Positions 1 to 9,387 of a stretch of 64,000 nt of DNA are shown here, piece by piece (the first letter of the stretch is position 1; every line of letters starts with the position of its first letter). The translations under genes were made by a program, and so were the position numbers. The notes beneath the pieces were generated by a model, which saw only the letters and a list, made by a program, of their open reading frames with translations, ran no database searches and was not told the DNA's origin. The stretch is from positions 1-64,000 of the forward strand of contig NZ_JAKSXZ010000025.1 in the NCBI RefSeq assembly GCF_022829465.1. Reading direction: 5' to 3'. This DNA is from Methylobacterium sp. J-067 (lineage in GTDB: Bacteria; Pseudomonadota; Alphaproteobacteria; Rhizobiales; Beijerinckiaceae).

Positions 1-273
1 AAGCCTCACACCCGGTGGCGGAGACCTCATCCTTACGAAACTCACGAACCGACCCACACCCGGCTTAAACCACCGCCAGGCACGTCCCGCTCGATTGTTC
101 GGTAAGGTTGCCTACCTCAGCGCCACATCAGCAGCACCAGAGACAGACAGTCCAGCGTCCGGTTCGCTTCCGCGGCCGGCGCCGATGAACAGGGGTATAC
201 GCAGTCGGCTCAGGGTCGTCAACAGCGATTTACGCGAAAATGCCGAATCCCGCGCCGCAGCCTGTCGCAGCCC

Positions 274-1077
274 TCACGCGGGGAGGGTGAGGACCAGCCC
301 GTCATAGGCCGGCACCACGGTTTCCGGCAGGCGCGCGGCGAGGCTGGCATAGTCGAGATCGGTGTGGAGGTTCGTGAGCACCGCCCTCCCCGGCTTCACC
401 TGCGCGATGAGGTTCAGGGCGTCGGTGACGGAGAAATGGGTCGGGTGCGGGGTGTCCCGCAGGGCGTCGATGATGAGCAGGTCGAGCCCGTAGAGGCGCT
501 CCAGACTCCGGGGCGGGATCAGGCTGACATCGGGCATGTAGGCCACCCTGCCGAAGCGGAAGCCGAGCGCCGGCTCGTTGCCGTGCTCCACGGGGAGGGG
601 CTCTGCCTCCACCGCGCCGCCCGGCCCCTCGACGGCCACCCTCCCCTCATGGGCGAGGTCGTGCAGGTCGAGGATCGGCGGATAGTCGCTGCCCTCCGGC
701 CGGACGAAGCAATAGCCGAACCGGGCGGTGAGCAGGTCCCGGGTGCGGGCGTCGGCATAGACCGGGATGCGCCCGCGCATACGGATCACCAGCGGGCGCA
801 GGTCGTCGATCCCGTGGGTGTGGTCGGCATGGGAATGGGTGAACAGCACCGCGTCGAGCCGGTCCGTCCCCGCGTCGAGGAGCTGCTCGCGCAGGTCGGG
901 GGAGGTGTCCACGAGGACGCTGGTGCGTCCGCCCTCCCCTTCGCGCTCCACAAGGATGGAGCAGCGGCGGCGGCGATTGCGCGGTTCGTTTGGATCGCAG
1001 GCGCCCCAGCCGCTGCCGACGCGCGGTACGCCGCCGGACGAGCCGCAACCAAGGATACGCAGGGTCAGCGTCGCCAT
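274..1077 (-). CDS. MBL-fold metallo-hydrolase, PhnP-like
   Basis: Predicted cytoplasmic metal-dependent phosphodiesterase-type hydrolase of the metallo-beta-lactamase fold, 267 aa. The metal-binding motif HSHADH lies at residues 81-86, and a second His cluster (VEHGNEP) follows near residue 165. The N-terminal LGCGSSGGVPRVG is the glycine-rich strand typical of the PhnP / cyclic-phosphate phosphodiesterase branch. It is the last gene of a minus-strand run (dac-tmk-holB-metG-tatD-this gene) and starts 43 bp after tatD, so it is probably co-transcribed. The family is clear. The substrate is not: PhnP hydrolyses a cyclic ribose phosphate, but no phn lyase genes are nearby and the gene's place behind tatD suggests a general nucleic-acid or nucleotide role. 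Confidence 0.85.
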   Translation of the reverse strand: MATLTLRILGCGSSGGVPRVGSGWGACDPNEPRNRRRRCSILVEREGEGGRTSVLVDTSPDLREQLLDAGTDRLDAVLFTHSHADHTHGIDDLRPLVIRMRGRIPVYADARTRDLLTARFGYCFVRPEGSDYPPILDLHDLAHEGRVAVEGPGGAVEAEPLPVEHGNEPALGFRFGRVAYMPDVSLIPPRSLERLYGLDLLIIDALRDTPHPTHFSVTDALNLIAQVKPGRAVLTNLHTDLDYASLAARLPETVVPAYDGLVLTLPA

Positions 1078-1120
1078 CCGGATCTCCCGGTTCGGTCGTA
1101 TCGCGGGAGGGCGGCCCCTG

Positions 1121-1909
1121 TCACGCCCGTCCCGGTCGTGCCCTGTCGAACAGGCGGAAGAAATTGGCCGTGGTGATCCGCGCCAGCTCCACTTCCGGCA
1201 GGTCGAGGGTGGCGGCCAATGAGCGGGCGGTGTGGGCGGTGTAGGCCGGCTCGTTGGTGCGTCCGCGATGGGGCTCCGGCGCCAGGAAGGGCGCGTCGGT
1301 CTCCACGAGGATCCGGTCCTGCGGGACCTTGCGGGCGATGTCGCGCAGCGCGTGCGAGCGGCGGAAGGTCACGATCCCCGAGAAGGAGACGTACAGGCCG
1401 ATCTCCACTCCCACCTCGGCGAGCCGGGCGCCGGAGGAGAAACAGTGCAGCACCGCCCGGAACGGCGACTTGGCCATCTCCTGCGTCAGCACCTGCTCCA
1501 TATGCGCGTCCGCGTCCCGGGCATGGATGACGAGGGGGCGCCCCGCCTGCCGCGAGGCCTCGATATGGGCGCGCAGCACGCCTTCCTGCACGGCGGCGGG
1601 GGCCGCGTCGGGGTAGTGATAGTCGAGCCCCGCCTCGCCGATCCCGACGCAGCGCGGATGGTCGGCGAGCGCCGCGATGGTCTCCGGCGGCGTGTCGGGC
1701 TCCTCCCCTGCCCCATCGGGATGGGTGCCCACCGTGAACCACACCTCCGGGTGCGCCTCGGCGATGGCCCGGTAGGTCGCGACCTTCGCGACGCGGGTCG
1801 AGATGGTGAGCATCCCCCCGACGCCCGCGTCCCGGGCGCGGGCGATCACGCCGGCCAGGTCGCTGGCGAAGTCGGGGAAGTCGAGATGGCAGTGGCTGTC
1901 GATCAGCAT
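1121..1909 (-). CDS. tatD: TatD family metal-dependent deoxyribonuclease
   Basis: TatD-type hydrolase of 262 aa, the normal family length, a TIM-barrel 3'-5' exonuclease/DNase thought to act in DNA repair or quality control. The protein opens with MLIDSHCHLDFP, giving the first metal-binding His pair (H6, H8). The middle carries GEAGLDYHY (metal Glu) and VIHARDAD, and VETDAPFLAPEPHRG near the end supplies the last catalytic Asp. The open frame extends far upstream through metG, but homology begins only at this ATG, 20 bp after the metG stop. It belongs to the housekeeping run that starts at dac. Confidence 0.9.
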   Translation of the reverse strand: MLIDSHCHLDFPDFASDLAGVIARARDAGVGGMLTISTRVAKVATYRAIAEAHPEVWFTVGTHPDGAGEEPDTPPETIAALADHPRCVGIGEAGLDYHYPDAAPAAVQEGVLRAHIEASRQAGRPLVIHARDADAHMEQVLTQEMAKSPFRAVLHCFSSGARLAEVGVEIGLYVSFSGIVTFRRSHALRDIARKVPQDRILVETDAPFLAPEPHRGRTNEPAYTAHTARSLAATLDLPEVELARITTANFFRLFDRARPGRA

Positions 1910-1929
1910 GGTATCGTGGGAAAAAGAGG

Positions 1930-3546
1930 TCACGCCGCCGGCGCCTCCGGCCGCTCGAAGCGGGGGAAGACCGGGCTCGGGGCGGGCAGGGGCGTGCCGG
2001 CCTTGAGGCGGCCGCCCTCCCCGAGCTGCGCGAAGGTCCGGGCGTCCTCCGGCACCGCCAGCAGGTCGAGGAGCTTGCCCGCCGAGCCCGGCACGAAGGG
2101 CTGCACGAGGATCGCGACGCAGCGGATCGTCTCCAGGGTGGTGTAGAGCACCGCGTTCATCCGCGCCGGATCGCTCTTGCGCAGCTTCCACGGCTCCTGG
2201 CCCGCGAAGTAGCGGTTCGCCTCGGCCACCACCGCCCAGATCTCCGCGAGGATCGCGTGGAGCTCGAGGTCCTTCATCAGGCCCCGCGCCCTGTCGGCGA
2301 GCGCATCGGCCTGGGCCAGCATCGCGCGGTCGACCTCGGCCAACTCGCCCGGCTCCGGCACGGCGGCGTCGCAGTTTTTGCCCACCATCGAGAGGGAGCG
2401 CTGGGCGAGGTTGCCGAGGTCGTTGGCGAGGTCGGCGTTGATGCGGTTGATGATCGCCGCGTGGTCGTAATTGCCGTCGCCGCCGAAGGGCGCCTCGCGC
2501 AGGCAGAAATAGCGCACGGCATCGACGCCGAAGGTCTCGGCGAGGTCGAACGGATCGACCACGTTGCCAAGCGACTTCGACATCTTCTCCCCCTTGCTCA
2601 GGAAGAAGCCGTGGCCGAACACGCGCTTCGGCAGCGGCAGCCCGGCCGCCATCAGGAAGGCGGGCCAGTAGACCGCGTGGAAGCGCACGATGTCCTTGCC
2701 GATGACGTGCAGGTCCATCGGCCAGAATTTTTTTCCGGGGCTCGCCTCGTCGGGGAAGCCGGTCACCGTCAGGTAGTTGGTGAGGGCATCGACCCAGACA
2801 TACATAACGTGGCCCGGATGCTCCGGCACCGGCACGCCCCAATCGAAGTTCGTGCGGCTGACCGAGAGGTCCTTCAGCCCGGCGCGGACGAAGCTCGCCA
2901 CCTCGTTGCGCCGTGTATCCGGCCCGATGAATCCCGGCTGGTCCTCGTAGAGCGCCAGCAGCCTCTCCTGGTAGGCGGAGAGGCGGAAGAGAAAATTCTC
3001 CTCCTCCATCCAGACGACGGGCGTGTCGGTGGCGATCGAGCGGCGGGAGCCGTCCTCCAGCAGCCGGGTCTCGGCCTCGTCGTAATAGGCCTCGTCGCGC
3101 ACCGAGTACCAGCCGGCATACTTGTCGAGGTAGATGTCGCCGTTGGCCTCCATCCGGCGCCAGATCGCCTGGGCGGCCTCGTAATGGGCGGGCTCGGTGG
3201 TGCGGATGAACCGGTCGTAGGAGCAGCCCATCCGGTCGGCCATCTCGCGGAACTTCGCGGAGGTGCCGTCCACGTAGTCGCGCGGGGTGATCCCCGCCTT
3301 GGTCGCCGCCTGCTGGATCTTGAGGCCGTGCTCGTCCGTGCCGGTGGAGAACAGCACATCGTAGCCGTCCAGCCGGTGGAAGCGGGCGATGGCGTCGGTG
3401 GCGATCACCTCGTAGGCGTGGCCGATATGCGGCGCGCCGTTCGGGTAGGAGATCGCCGTCGAGAGGCTGAAGGTCTTGCGGGGGGAAGGGCCGTCCGTCA
3501 CGCTCGCGTCCGCTGATCGAGGGGCCCGGGACGCCCCGTGCATCAC
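1930..3546 (-). CDS. metG: Methionyl-tRNA synthetase
   Basis: Cytosolic class I aminoacyl-tRNA synthetase charging tRNA-Met, 538 aa. The HIGH-class motif appears as PHIGHAYE (about residues 39-46) and the second signature as [10 protein letters not shown] near residue 325. The connective region ([16 protein letters not shown]) has no CxxC zinc knuckles, as in the short MetRS form common in Alphaproteobacteria, and there is no C-terminal EMAP-like dimerisation domain. The ATG overlaps the holB stop by 4 bp (ATGA), so translation is probably coupled. About 24 N-terminal residues precede the first conserved segment, so a slightly later start is possible. Confidence 0.96.
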   Translation of the reverse strand: MMHGASRAPRSADASVTDGPSPRKTFSLSTAISYPNGAPHIGHAYEVIATDAIARFHRLDGYDVLFSTGTDEHGLKIQQAATKAGITPRDYVDGTSAKFREMADRMGCSYDRFIRTTEPAHYEAAQAIWRRMEANGDIYLDKYAGWYSVRDEAYYDEAETRLLEDGSRRSIATDTPVVWMEEENFLFRLSAYQERLLALYEDQPGFIGPDTRRNEVASFVRAGLKDLSVSRTNFDWGVPVPEHPGHVMYVWVDALTNYLTVTGFPDEASPGKKFWPMDLHVIGKDIVRFHAVYWPAFLMAAGLPLPKRVFGHGFFLSKGEKMSKSLGNVVDPFDLAETFGVDAVRYFCLREAPFGGDGNYDHAAIINRINADLANDLGNLAQRSLSMVGKNCDAAVPEPGELAEVDRAMLAQADALADRARGLMKDLELHAILAEIWAVVAEANRYFAGQEPWKLRKSDPARMNAVLYTTLETIRCVAILVQPFVPGSAGKLLDLLAVPEDARTFAQLGEGGRLKAGTPLPAPSPVFPRFERPEAPAA

Positions 3547-4577
3547 CCGGCCCGGCTCAGGTCGGCGAAGAGCGACAGGACGACGGGCCGGCGGTCGAGG
3601 TTGTAGGAAGCGGCCTCCCGGGCGCTGCGGGCGAACTTCTCACACACCTCCACGAGCGCCGCAAGGCGCTGCACCGGCTCTCCCTGCCGCCGGTCGAGTT
3701 CGGCGGAGACGAAGCGCAGCACCGCGTCGCCGGCGGCGGCGAAGCGCTCCTCGCCGTCGCGGCCGGCCAGCGTCTCGGCGAGCTTGAGCACCCGGCCCCA
3801 ATCGGGGTTGGCGGCGCGCGACAGCAGGGTCTCGACCTCCGCCACGAGGCCGGCGGTGACGGGATCGACGAGGCCGAGCGCCCGGCCGACCGAGCCCTCC
3901 GCGAGGCCGATGGCCCGCGCCAGGGTGGACTCCTCCGGCTGGGCGAAGGGCAGGGCCCGGATCGCCTCCGCGACCTCCCCGTCCGCCAGGGGGCGCAGGA
4001 TCATCGCCCGGCAGCGGGAGCGGATCGTCGGCAGGAGCCGGCCGGGCTGGTGGGCGAGGATCAGGAACAGGGCGCGCGGCGGCGGCTCCTCCAGCACCTT
4101 GAGCAGGGCGTTGGCGGCGTTGGCGTTCAGGTCCTCGGCGCTGTCCACCACGCAGATCCGCCACCCGGAATCGGTGGCGGTGGAGGCGAAGAGGTCCAGC
4201 GCCTTGCGCACCATGTCGACGGAGATCTTCGTCGGCAGGGTCTTGGCCCCGTGGGCCTTGTGACGGCGCAGGGCCACGAGGTTCGGATGCGATAGGCCCG
4301 CCACCTGCCCGTGGATCGGGTGGTTGTCGGGGATCGCCAGGCCCGCCGGCCCGGTGCCCTGCGGATAGGCCAGGAGCCGCCGGGCCACCCGGTAGGCCAG
4401 CGTCGCCTTGCCGATGCCCTGGGGGCCGCCGATCAGCCACGCATGGTGCAGCCGCCCGGCGGCGATGCCCTCCGCGAAGGCGGCCTCGGCCGCGCCGTGG
4501 CCGATCAGCGTCGCGGTCTCGCGGGGGCGGGGGATGCCCGCCCGGTCGCCGATCTCCTCGTCCGCCGCCTCAGCCAT
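3543..4577 (-). CDS. holB: DNA polymerase III subunit delta'
   Basis: Clamp-loader subunit delta' of the replicative polymerase, 344 aa, AAA+ fold. The P-loop region reads [20 protein letters not shown], and the sensor/arginine part is [16 protein letters not shown] followed by IRSRCRAM (SRC motif). The four zinc-binding cysteines seen in many delta' and gamma subunits are not obvious here, as is usual in alphaproteobacterial HolB. The start overlaps tmk by 8 bp and the end overlaps metG by 4 bp, placing it tightly in the dac-tmk-holB-metG-tatD run. Confidence 0.93.
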   Translation of the reverse strand: MAEAADEEIGDRAGIPRPRETATLIGHGAAEAAFAEGIAAGRLHHAWLIGGPQGIGKATLAYRVARRLLAYPQGTGPAGLAIPDNHPIHGQVAGLSHPNLVALRRHKAHGAKTLPTKISVDMVRKALDLFASTATDSGWRICVVDSAEDLNANAANALLKVLEEPPPRALFLILAHQPGRLLPTIRSRCRAMILRPLADGEVAEAIRALPFAQPEESTLARAIGLAEGSVGRALGLVDPVTAGLVAEVETLLSRAANPDWGRVLKLAETLAGRDGEERFAAAGDAVLRFVSAELDRRQGEPVQRLAALVEVCEKFARSAREAASYNLDRRPVVLSLFADLSRAG

Positions 4578-5253
4578 GGGCGCCCTCCCCGGCCAGGGCC
4601 GGCAGGCGCGCGGCGACCGTCGCGGCGATGGCGGCCTCGACGGTGTCCGGGTCGGCGGTGGCGTCGATCACCGCGCAGCGCCCCGGCTCGTACGCGGCGA
4701 TGGTGAGGAAGGCGGCGCGCAGGCGGGCATGGAAGCTCAGCGCCTCGGATTCGAACCGGTCCAGTCCCTCCCCGCCTCGCGCGGCGGCGCGGGCGAGGCC
4801 GGTCTCCGGCGACAGGTCGAGGATCAGGGTCAGGTCGGGCCGGGTGGGGCCGACCACGACCCGCTCCAGGGCGGTGAGCACGGACGGGTCGAGCCCGCCC
4901 GCCGCGCCCTGGTAGGCGCGGGTGGAATCGCTGAAGCGGTCGCAGATCACGGTCTCGCCCCGGGCCAAAGCCGGGCGGATCAGCCGGTCGAGATGGTCGA
5001 GCCGGGCGGCGCTGAACAGCAGGGCCTCCGCGAAAGGGCCGTAGGGCTTGGCCGCCCCGGCGAGCAGGGCCGCGCGGATCTCCTCGGCATAGGCCGAGCC
5101 GCCGGGCTCGCGCGTCACCACCACCGGGCGGCCGGTGCGGGCGCGCAGGGTGGCCGCGAGGCGGGCGACCTGGGTCGACTTGCCCGCCCCCTCCCCGCCC
5201 TCGAACGTGATGAAGAGGCCTCCCTTCGGCGGCGTCGGGTCCTGCATCGTCAC
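4570..5253 (-). CDS. tmk: Thymidylate kinase
   Basis: dTMP kinase (dTMP + ATP to dTDP), 227 aa, an essential step of dTTP synthesis. The P-loop is FEGGEGAGKSTQ near residue 20, the DR(Y/F) motif is CDRFSDSTRAYQG, and the LID region follows around GLARAAARGGEGLDRFE. It sits between the D-Ala-D-Ala carboxypeptidase gene (10 bp upstream) and holB (8 bp overlap), the usual tmk-holB pairing of the class. The start has a second ATG two codons downstream (MTMQD), so the true start may differ by two residues. Confidence 0.95.
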   Translation of the reverse strand: MTMQDPTPPKGGLFITFEGGEGAGKSTQVARLAATLRARTGRPVVVTREPGGSAYAEEIRAALLAGAAKPYGPFAEALLFSAARLDHLDRLIRPALARGETVICDRFSDSTRAYQGAAGGLDPSVLTALERVVVGPTRPDLTLILDLSPETGLARAAARGGEGLDRFESEALSFHARLRAAFLTIAAYEPGRCAVIDATADPDTVEAAIAATVAARLPALAGEGAHG

Positions 5254-5263
5254 GGGCGCGCGG

Positions 5264-6484
5264 TCACGACGGGTTGGCGGCGGCCCGGTCCTCGGGCTTG
5301 GCGCCCGAGGCCTTGTCGAAGGCCTTGCGCATCAGCCCGGTGCCGAATTCCAGCGCCGCGTCCATGGCCCGCTGGCTGAGGGTGCCCTGCCCCACCGAAG
5401 CGCCGGCATAGAGGGGCAGGTCGAGGGCGACGGTGTCGCCGCGCTGGACCCGCAGCACGCCGACCTGCTGCCCCTCGGTGATGGGGGCGACGAGAGGGCC
5501 CTGGTAGACCACCTTGGCGCTGACCTTGTCGCTGGCGCCGCGCGGCAGGAGCACCCGCACCGGCTTCTTCGCCACCAGGGGGACCGAGCCGGCATCGCCG
5601 CCATAGACCGAGGCCTCGGCCACGGTCTCGCCGGGGGCGAAGACCTGCCGCGGCTCGAAGGCGCGGAACCCCCATTCCATCAGCTTGCGCGATTCCGAGG
5701 CGCGGTCCCGCGCGGTCTTGAGGCCGGAGACCACGAGGACGAGGCGCTGGCCGTTCTGCACCGCCGAGCCGGTCAGCGCGTAGCCGGATTCCTCCAGGAA
5801 GCCGGTCTTGAGCCCGTCGGCGCCGATGTCGAGGGTGAGGAGCGGGTTGCGGTTCTGCTGGCGGATCTTGTTCCAGGTGAACTCGCGCTCGGAGAAGATC
5901 TTGTAGAGGTCCGGGTAGGTGTCGATCAGGTGGATCGCGAGCCTCGCCATGTCCCGGGCGGTCACCTTCTGGTCGGGCGCCGAGTAGCCGGTGGCGTTGC
6001 GGAAGGTGGAGTTCGTCAGGCCGATCTCCTTGGCCCGCTGGTTCATCAGCCCGGCGAAGGATTCCTCGGTGCCGGCCATGTTCTCGGCGATGGTGATCGC
6101 CGCGTCGTTGCCCGACTGGACGATCAGCCCGCGCAGCAGGTCCGACATCTTGATGCGGCTGTTCACCTGGGCGAACATCGAGGAGCCCCCGCCCCCCGCG
6201 CCGCCGCGCTTCCAGGCGTCCTCCGTCACCGTGAACTCGGTGTCCATGGACAGGCGGCCGGATTTCAGCGCCTCGAACACGATGTCCGTGGTCATCAGCT
6301 TGGCCATGCTGGCCGGGGAGAAGCGCTCGTCGGCGGCCTTCTCGAACAGGACCGAGCCGGAATCGGCGTCGATCAGGATCGCGTGCGGCGCCGCCGTCTG
6401 GAAGGATTGCGCCCACGCGGGCGCGGCCAGGGCCAGCGCCGTGGCGACGCCGGCGGCCAGGAGAGACAGAACGGTCCTGCGCAT
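5264..6484 (-). CDS. D-alanyl-D-alanine carboxypeptidase (PBP5/6 type)
   Basis: Periplasmic penicillin-binding protein trimming the terminal D-Ala of peptidoglycan stem peptides, 406 aa. A Sec signal peptide occupies residues 1-26 (MRRTVLSLLAAG...APAWAQ). The serine-transpeptidase triad is complete: SMAK at 59-62, SGN at 124-126 and KTG at 226-228. A C-terminal beta-rich domain (about 285-380) and a basic tail are consistent with a DacA/DacC-like peripheral protein. It lies between rlpA, another cell-wall gene, and tmk, on the same strand as both. Confidence 0.93.
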   Translation of the reverse strand: MRRTVLSLLAAGVATALALAAPAWAQSFQTAAPHAILIDADSGSVLFEKAADERFSPASMAKLMTTDIVFEALKSGRLSMDTEFTVTEDAWKRGGAGGGGSSMFAQVNSRIKMSDLLRGLIVQSGNDAAITIAENMAGTEESFAGLMNQRAKEIGLTNSTFRNATGYSAPDQKVTARDMARLAIHLIDTYPDLYKIFSEREFTWNKIRQQNRNPLLTLDIGADGLKTGFLEESGYALTGSAVQNGQRLVLVVSGLKTARDRASESRKLMEWGFRAFEPRQVFAPGETVAEASVYGGDAGSVPLVAKKPVRVLLPRGASDKVSAKVVYQGPLVAPITEGQQVGVLRVQRGDTVALDLPLYAGASVGQGTLSQRAMDAALEFGTGLMRKAFDKASGAKPEDRAAANPS

Positions 6485-6619
6485 CGCGGATCTCCGGCGG
6501 GTCTGCGTCGCGCGCTTGTGGGGCAGAAACCTGCGGCGCGAAACAACTCAGGCGGCAACGAGCGTGACCATATCGCGTTTCCCCACCGGGATCGAACGCG
6601 AATTGCCGCAACGCGGCGC

Positions 6620-7825
6620 CTAGTAGATGCCCGCGTAGCGCGTGCCGTGCCCGCCGGACCGCGCGGGCGGCTCGGGGGCCTTCGCGGCCTGCTTCACCAC
6701 CGGCTTCGCGGACCCCTTGCCGCTCTCCTTGACCGCCGGCGCCGCCTTGGCGCTGAGCTGGGCCATGGCGAGCTTGGCCGAGGCCGGCATCGCGGCGGGC
6801 GCGCCGCGCCCGGCCGGCCGGTGAGGCTCGGGCGCCACCGAGGCGACGCGGGTCGCCGGCGCGACCTTGGCCGAGGCATGCGCCGCGGAATGCAGAGCCG
6901 CTGGGTTGCCGCCGGAGACGGAGACCGCCGCCACCTTGACCGGCGCGAGCTTGACCGCCGCCGTCTGGACCGGCGCCGGCTTGAACTCCCGCGTGCGGCT
7001 GGCGGTGGGCTGCAGGGCGGCCGGCACGGAGACGGCGGCGCTCGCCAGCACGATCGGCGCGCGGACGGGACGGCGCGGAGCCTCCTCGGCGGCCTCGTCC
7101 CGCTCGGGGGCCGGCTTGTAGGCGAGCGGCGTCGCCCCCCGGCTGAACTTCTCCGTCTCCTCCACCGGGCCGAGATCGGCCACCATCACCGCCGAGCGCG
7201 AGCCGGCCGGCTGGCCGTCCGTGCGCAGGGTGGCGAGGAGCTTGCGGTCGTCCGAGCCGGCGAGCGAGGCCTTGCCGACATATTCCACCCGCACGTGGGC
7301 CGTGCCCTTGCGGTGGAAGCCCAGGGCCTCGGCCGTCTCCTCCGAGACATCCATGACGCGCCCGGCATGGTAGGGGCCGCGGTCGTTCACCCGCACGATC
7401 ATCGAGGAGTGGTTCTCGAGGTTCGTCACCCGGACGTAGCTCGGGAGCGGCAGGGTCGGGTGGGCGGCGGCGATGGAATGGCGGTCGAACACCTCGCCGT
7501 TGGCCGTCATCCGGCCGTGGAAGGCGGAGCCGTACCACGAGGCCAGACCCTCGCGGACGTAGCCCGCCGGGTTCTCGCGGGGGGCGTAGGTCTGGCCGGC
7601 GACCACGTAGGGCTTGCCGGTGTAGCGGCGTCCGCCGCCCTTCGGGATCGTGTCGCCCTCGTTATAGAGACGCGGGCTCGCCTTCACCCCGTATTTCGGA
7701 TCGACGCCGTTGCCGGTCGCGGCGAACTTCGTCGCGGTGTTCGAGGCGCAGTTGGCGGTGGCGAGCGCCACGCCCGAGACGGCCAGGAACCGCAGGGCCA
7801 AACGCCCGGGTCGAAGGTGCGTCAT
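6620..7825 (-). CDS. rlpA: Septal ring lytic transglycosylase RlpA family lipoprotein
   Basis: Outer-membrane lipoprotein of the RlpA family (401 aa from this start); characterised members cleave denuded glycan strands at the septum. The chosen ATG gives a signal peptide ending in a lipobox-like ATANC (Cys about 26). The double-psi beta-barrel domain follows: GLASWYGSAFHGRMTANGE, then VRVNDRGPYHAGRVMDVS with the catalytic-site Asp. The C-terminal 170 residues are low-complexity Ala/Val/Pro/Lys and no SPOR domain is evident, unlike E. coli RlpA. An upstream in-frame ATG at 7948 would add 41 residues ahead of the signal peptide and is disfavoured. Confidence 0.88.
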   Translation of the reverse strand: MTHLRPGRLALRFLAVSGVALATANCASNTATKFAATGNGVDPKYGVKASPRLYNEGDTIPKGGGRRYTGKPYVVAGQTYAPRENPAGYVREGLASWYGSAFHGRMTANGEVFDRHSIAAAHPTLPLPSYVRVTNLENHSSMIVRVNDRGPYHAGRVMDVSEETAEALGFHRKGTAHVRVEYVGKASLAGSDDRKLLATLRTDGQPAGSRSAVMVADLGPVEETEKFSRGATPLAYKPAPERDEAAEEAPRRPVRAPIVLASAAVSVPAALQPTASRTREFKPAPVQTAAVKLAPVKVAAVSVSGGNPAALHSAAHASAKVAPATRVASVAPEPHRPAGRGAPAAMPASAKLAMAQLSAKAAPAVKESGKGSAKPVVKQAAKAPEPPARSGGHGTRYAGIY

Positions 7826-8019
7826 GCGCGGGGACACCAACTCTACGCGTGAAAACCGGACGTCACCCGGCAGCACCGGGTCCGCGGAGAATTGTCGGTG
7901 TGACGTAAAGGAAGGCTGAACGGATCGCTCAGACACGCCACGATCCACTGCCCCGCTTCAACCTCTACGCGAGGTTGTGCTCGCAACGGGTTGCAGGGGC
8001 GCGGCTTCCTGGGCCCTCC

Positions 8020-8049
8020 GAAAAGACGTCCTCGCGCGGGGCGCGAGGA
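8020..8049 (-). terminator. Candidate intrinsic terminator of the parA/RHH pair
   Basis: A perfect 9-bp stem (8029-8037 with 8041-8049) with a GGG/CCC loop lies 33 bp after the stop of the ribbon-helix-helix gene. Read on the minus strand it is followed by CGTCTTTT, a short U-rich tract. Orientation and spacing fit Rho-independent termination of that transcript. Confidence 0.6.
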
Positions 8050-8081
8050 TCACGTCTCATCCCGTTCTCAGGGCAGGGGAA

Positions 8082-8423
8082 TCAGCGCGGGGGATGCTCC
8101 GTCAGCTGGGCGATGGAGCAGGAACCGCGCTGCTTGAACAGCAGGTCGAGGGCTTCCAGCATCAGGCCGTGCATCTTGGTGCGCTCGGCATGGGCGAGGT
8201 CGCGCAGCTGATCGTAGACCGGCGGCTCCAGATAGACGGACATCTGGCGGGCGCGCTGCTTGAGCGTCCGGGTCTCGGGCACGGGCTCCGGCCGGGCGGC
8301 GGGGGCGAGGGCGACGATCTCGGCGCTGCGGAGGGCGGTCACGGCGCGGGCCGGGGCGGAGCGCTCCGGGGGCGTGGCCGCCGCCACGATGGCCGCGAGG
8401 CTGAGCTTAGGCGGCTTGGACAT
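8082..8423 (-). CDS. Putative ribbon-helix-helix DNA-binding protein
   Basis: Small protein of 113 aa. The first 50 residues are Ala/Pro-rich; the C-terminal 60 contain a strand-helix-helix pattern (RQMSVYLEPPVYDQLRDLAH, then a Leu-rich helix and MLEALDLLF) typical of ribbon-helix-helix partition or antitoxin-like regulators. It overlaps the preceding parA-like gene by 17 bp, and the two likely form an operon like ParA plus a small site-binding protein. No specific family was recognised, so its role as the centromere-binding or autoregulatory partner is inference from fold and neighbour. Confidence 0.75.
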   Translation of the reverse strand: MSKPPKLSLAAIVAAATPPERSAPARAVTALRSAEIVALAPAARPEPVPETRTLKQRARQMSVYLEPPVYDQLRDLAHAERTKMHGLMLEALDLLFKQRGSCSIAQLTEHPPR

Positions 8424-9054
8424 GCTTGTCCGTCCGGGCGTTCTGGCTGCGGCGCTCGATCCAAGACCAGAGCTTGCGCACCTCGGCGGCGGCCTGGCCC
8501 TTCGGGTTCAGCTCGGTGACGCCGAGGCCGAGGCCGATCGCGTCCTGGTGGTCGGTGCGGGCGACGATGTTCACGTCCGGCAGGATGCCGAGGACAGCGA
8601 GGCCGTCGGCGGCGTCGCGCACGCGGTAGGAGCGGGGCGGGGTCTGGTTCAGGACGAAGGCGAACTTCTTCTCCAGCCGGTAGATCGCGGCCAGCGTCGG
8701 CTTGAAGGCGCGCAGGTCGGCGGGGGTCGGCCGGCAGGGGATGATGCAGAGGTCGGCGGCGCGGATCGCCGACAGGGTGCCGGGGGAATCGACGCCGGGC
8801 GTGTCGATGAAGACGTAATCGTAGGCCGAGTCGCGCAGGCGCTCCATCACCGGCTCCAGTTGGGCGGCGTCGATCTGCGCGACCTCCGGCCCCTCCACCG
8901 TGCGGTGGTCGAGCCAGTCCGAGACGGTGGCCTGACGGTCCATCTCGAGGATGCAGACGGAATGCCCCGCCTCGCGGGCGGCGACGGCCAGGGAGATGCA
9001 GAGCGTGCTCTTGCCGCTCCCGCCCTTCTGGGTGACGAAGGTCAGCGCTTTCAT
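8407..9054 (-). CDS. ParA/MinD-family ATPase
   Basis: Deviant Walker-type ATPase of 215 aa that would dimerise on ATP and bind DNA non-specifically. MKALTFVTQKGGSGKST at the N-terminus is the deviant P-loop, MDRQATVSDW is switch I and YDYVFIDTPG is Walker B. It lacks the N-terminal HTH of large plasmid ParA, like small type Ib or orphan chromosomal ParA proteins. The start at 9054 is chosen because homology begins exactly there. It overlaps the ribbon-helix-helix gene by 17 bp. No parB is adjacent, so this is probably not the main chromosome segregation locus. Confidence 0.88.
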   Translation of the reverse strand: MKALTFVTQKGGSGKSTLCISLAVAAREAGHSVCILEMDRQATVSDWLDHRTVEGPEVAQIDAAQLEPVMERLRDSAYDYVFIDTPGVDSPGTLSAIRAADLCIIPCRPTPADLRAFKPTLAAIYRLEKKFAFVLNQTPPRSYRVRDAADGLAVLGILPDVNIVARTDHQDAIGLGLGVTELNPKGQAAAEVRKLWSWIERRSQNARTDKHVQAA

Positions 9055-9387
9055 CCGGGACGTCCTCCTGCACGCGCGGGAACGACGCCAGGACGGCACG
9101 GGCCCCCGTGCAACCTGAGGTCGTCGTTTTGCATCCTGTGCGATCCTGAGATCCAAGGATGTCAGGATCCTGAGTTGGTCCCAGCATGGTTAATGCTTCG
9201 TTAAGGGCCCCTGCCCCGGGCCCCGCCGGATTGCGCGGAAAATCCGGTGGAAATCATACTTCAGGTTTAGAAATGGCCGCGAATCGCTGGAGCGGGCTTT
9301 TCAGTGTGAAGTGAATGACGTAGCGTCGTTCTAGCAGGTGCCGGATGCCTTGAGCAGACTAACCTCAGGTAAACAGCGGCCAGGACG
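9055..9387. other. Intergenic region between divergent parA-like and PAS genes
   Basis: A 333-bp gap that must hold both promoters. No additional coding frame is convincing. The parA-proximal half contains the ATCCTG repeat cluster annotated separately. The half near the PAS gene is relatively AT-rich around 9185-9260 and again near 9290, but I cannot assign clear -35/-10 elements. Confidence 0.5.
9131..9174. promoter_or_regulatory. Cluster of ATCCTG repeats upstream of parA/RHH
   Basis: ATCCTG occurs at 9133-9138, 9143-9148 and 9167-9172, with an inverted copy CAGGAT at 9163-9168. GATCCTGA (9142-9149) and TCAGGATC (9162-9169) form an 8-bp inverted repeat. The cluster is 80-120 bp upstream of the parA-like start. 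Short repeated boxes upstream of a ParA plus ribbon-helix-helix operon are what such small proteins usually bind, so this is a candidate operator or partition site. Confidence 0.45.

Noticed and set aside
95..307. 70-codon plus-strand frame at the left end
   Set aside because: No ribosome site, no recognisable family, and it overlaps the end of the MBL hydrolase gene.
5135..7852. 905-codon plus-strand frame across the dac and rlpA genes
   Set aside because: Runs opposite two well-identified minus-strand genes, has no domain and has unnatural composition.
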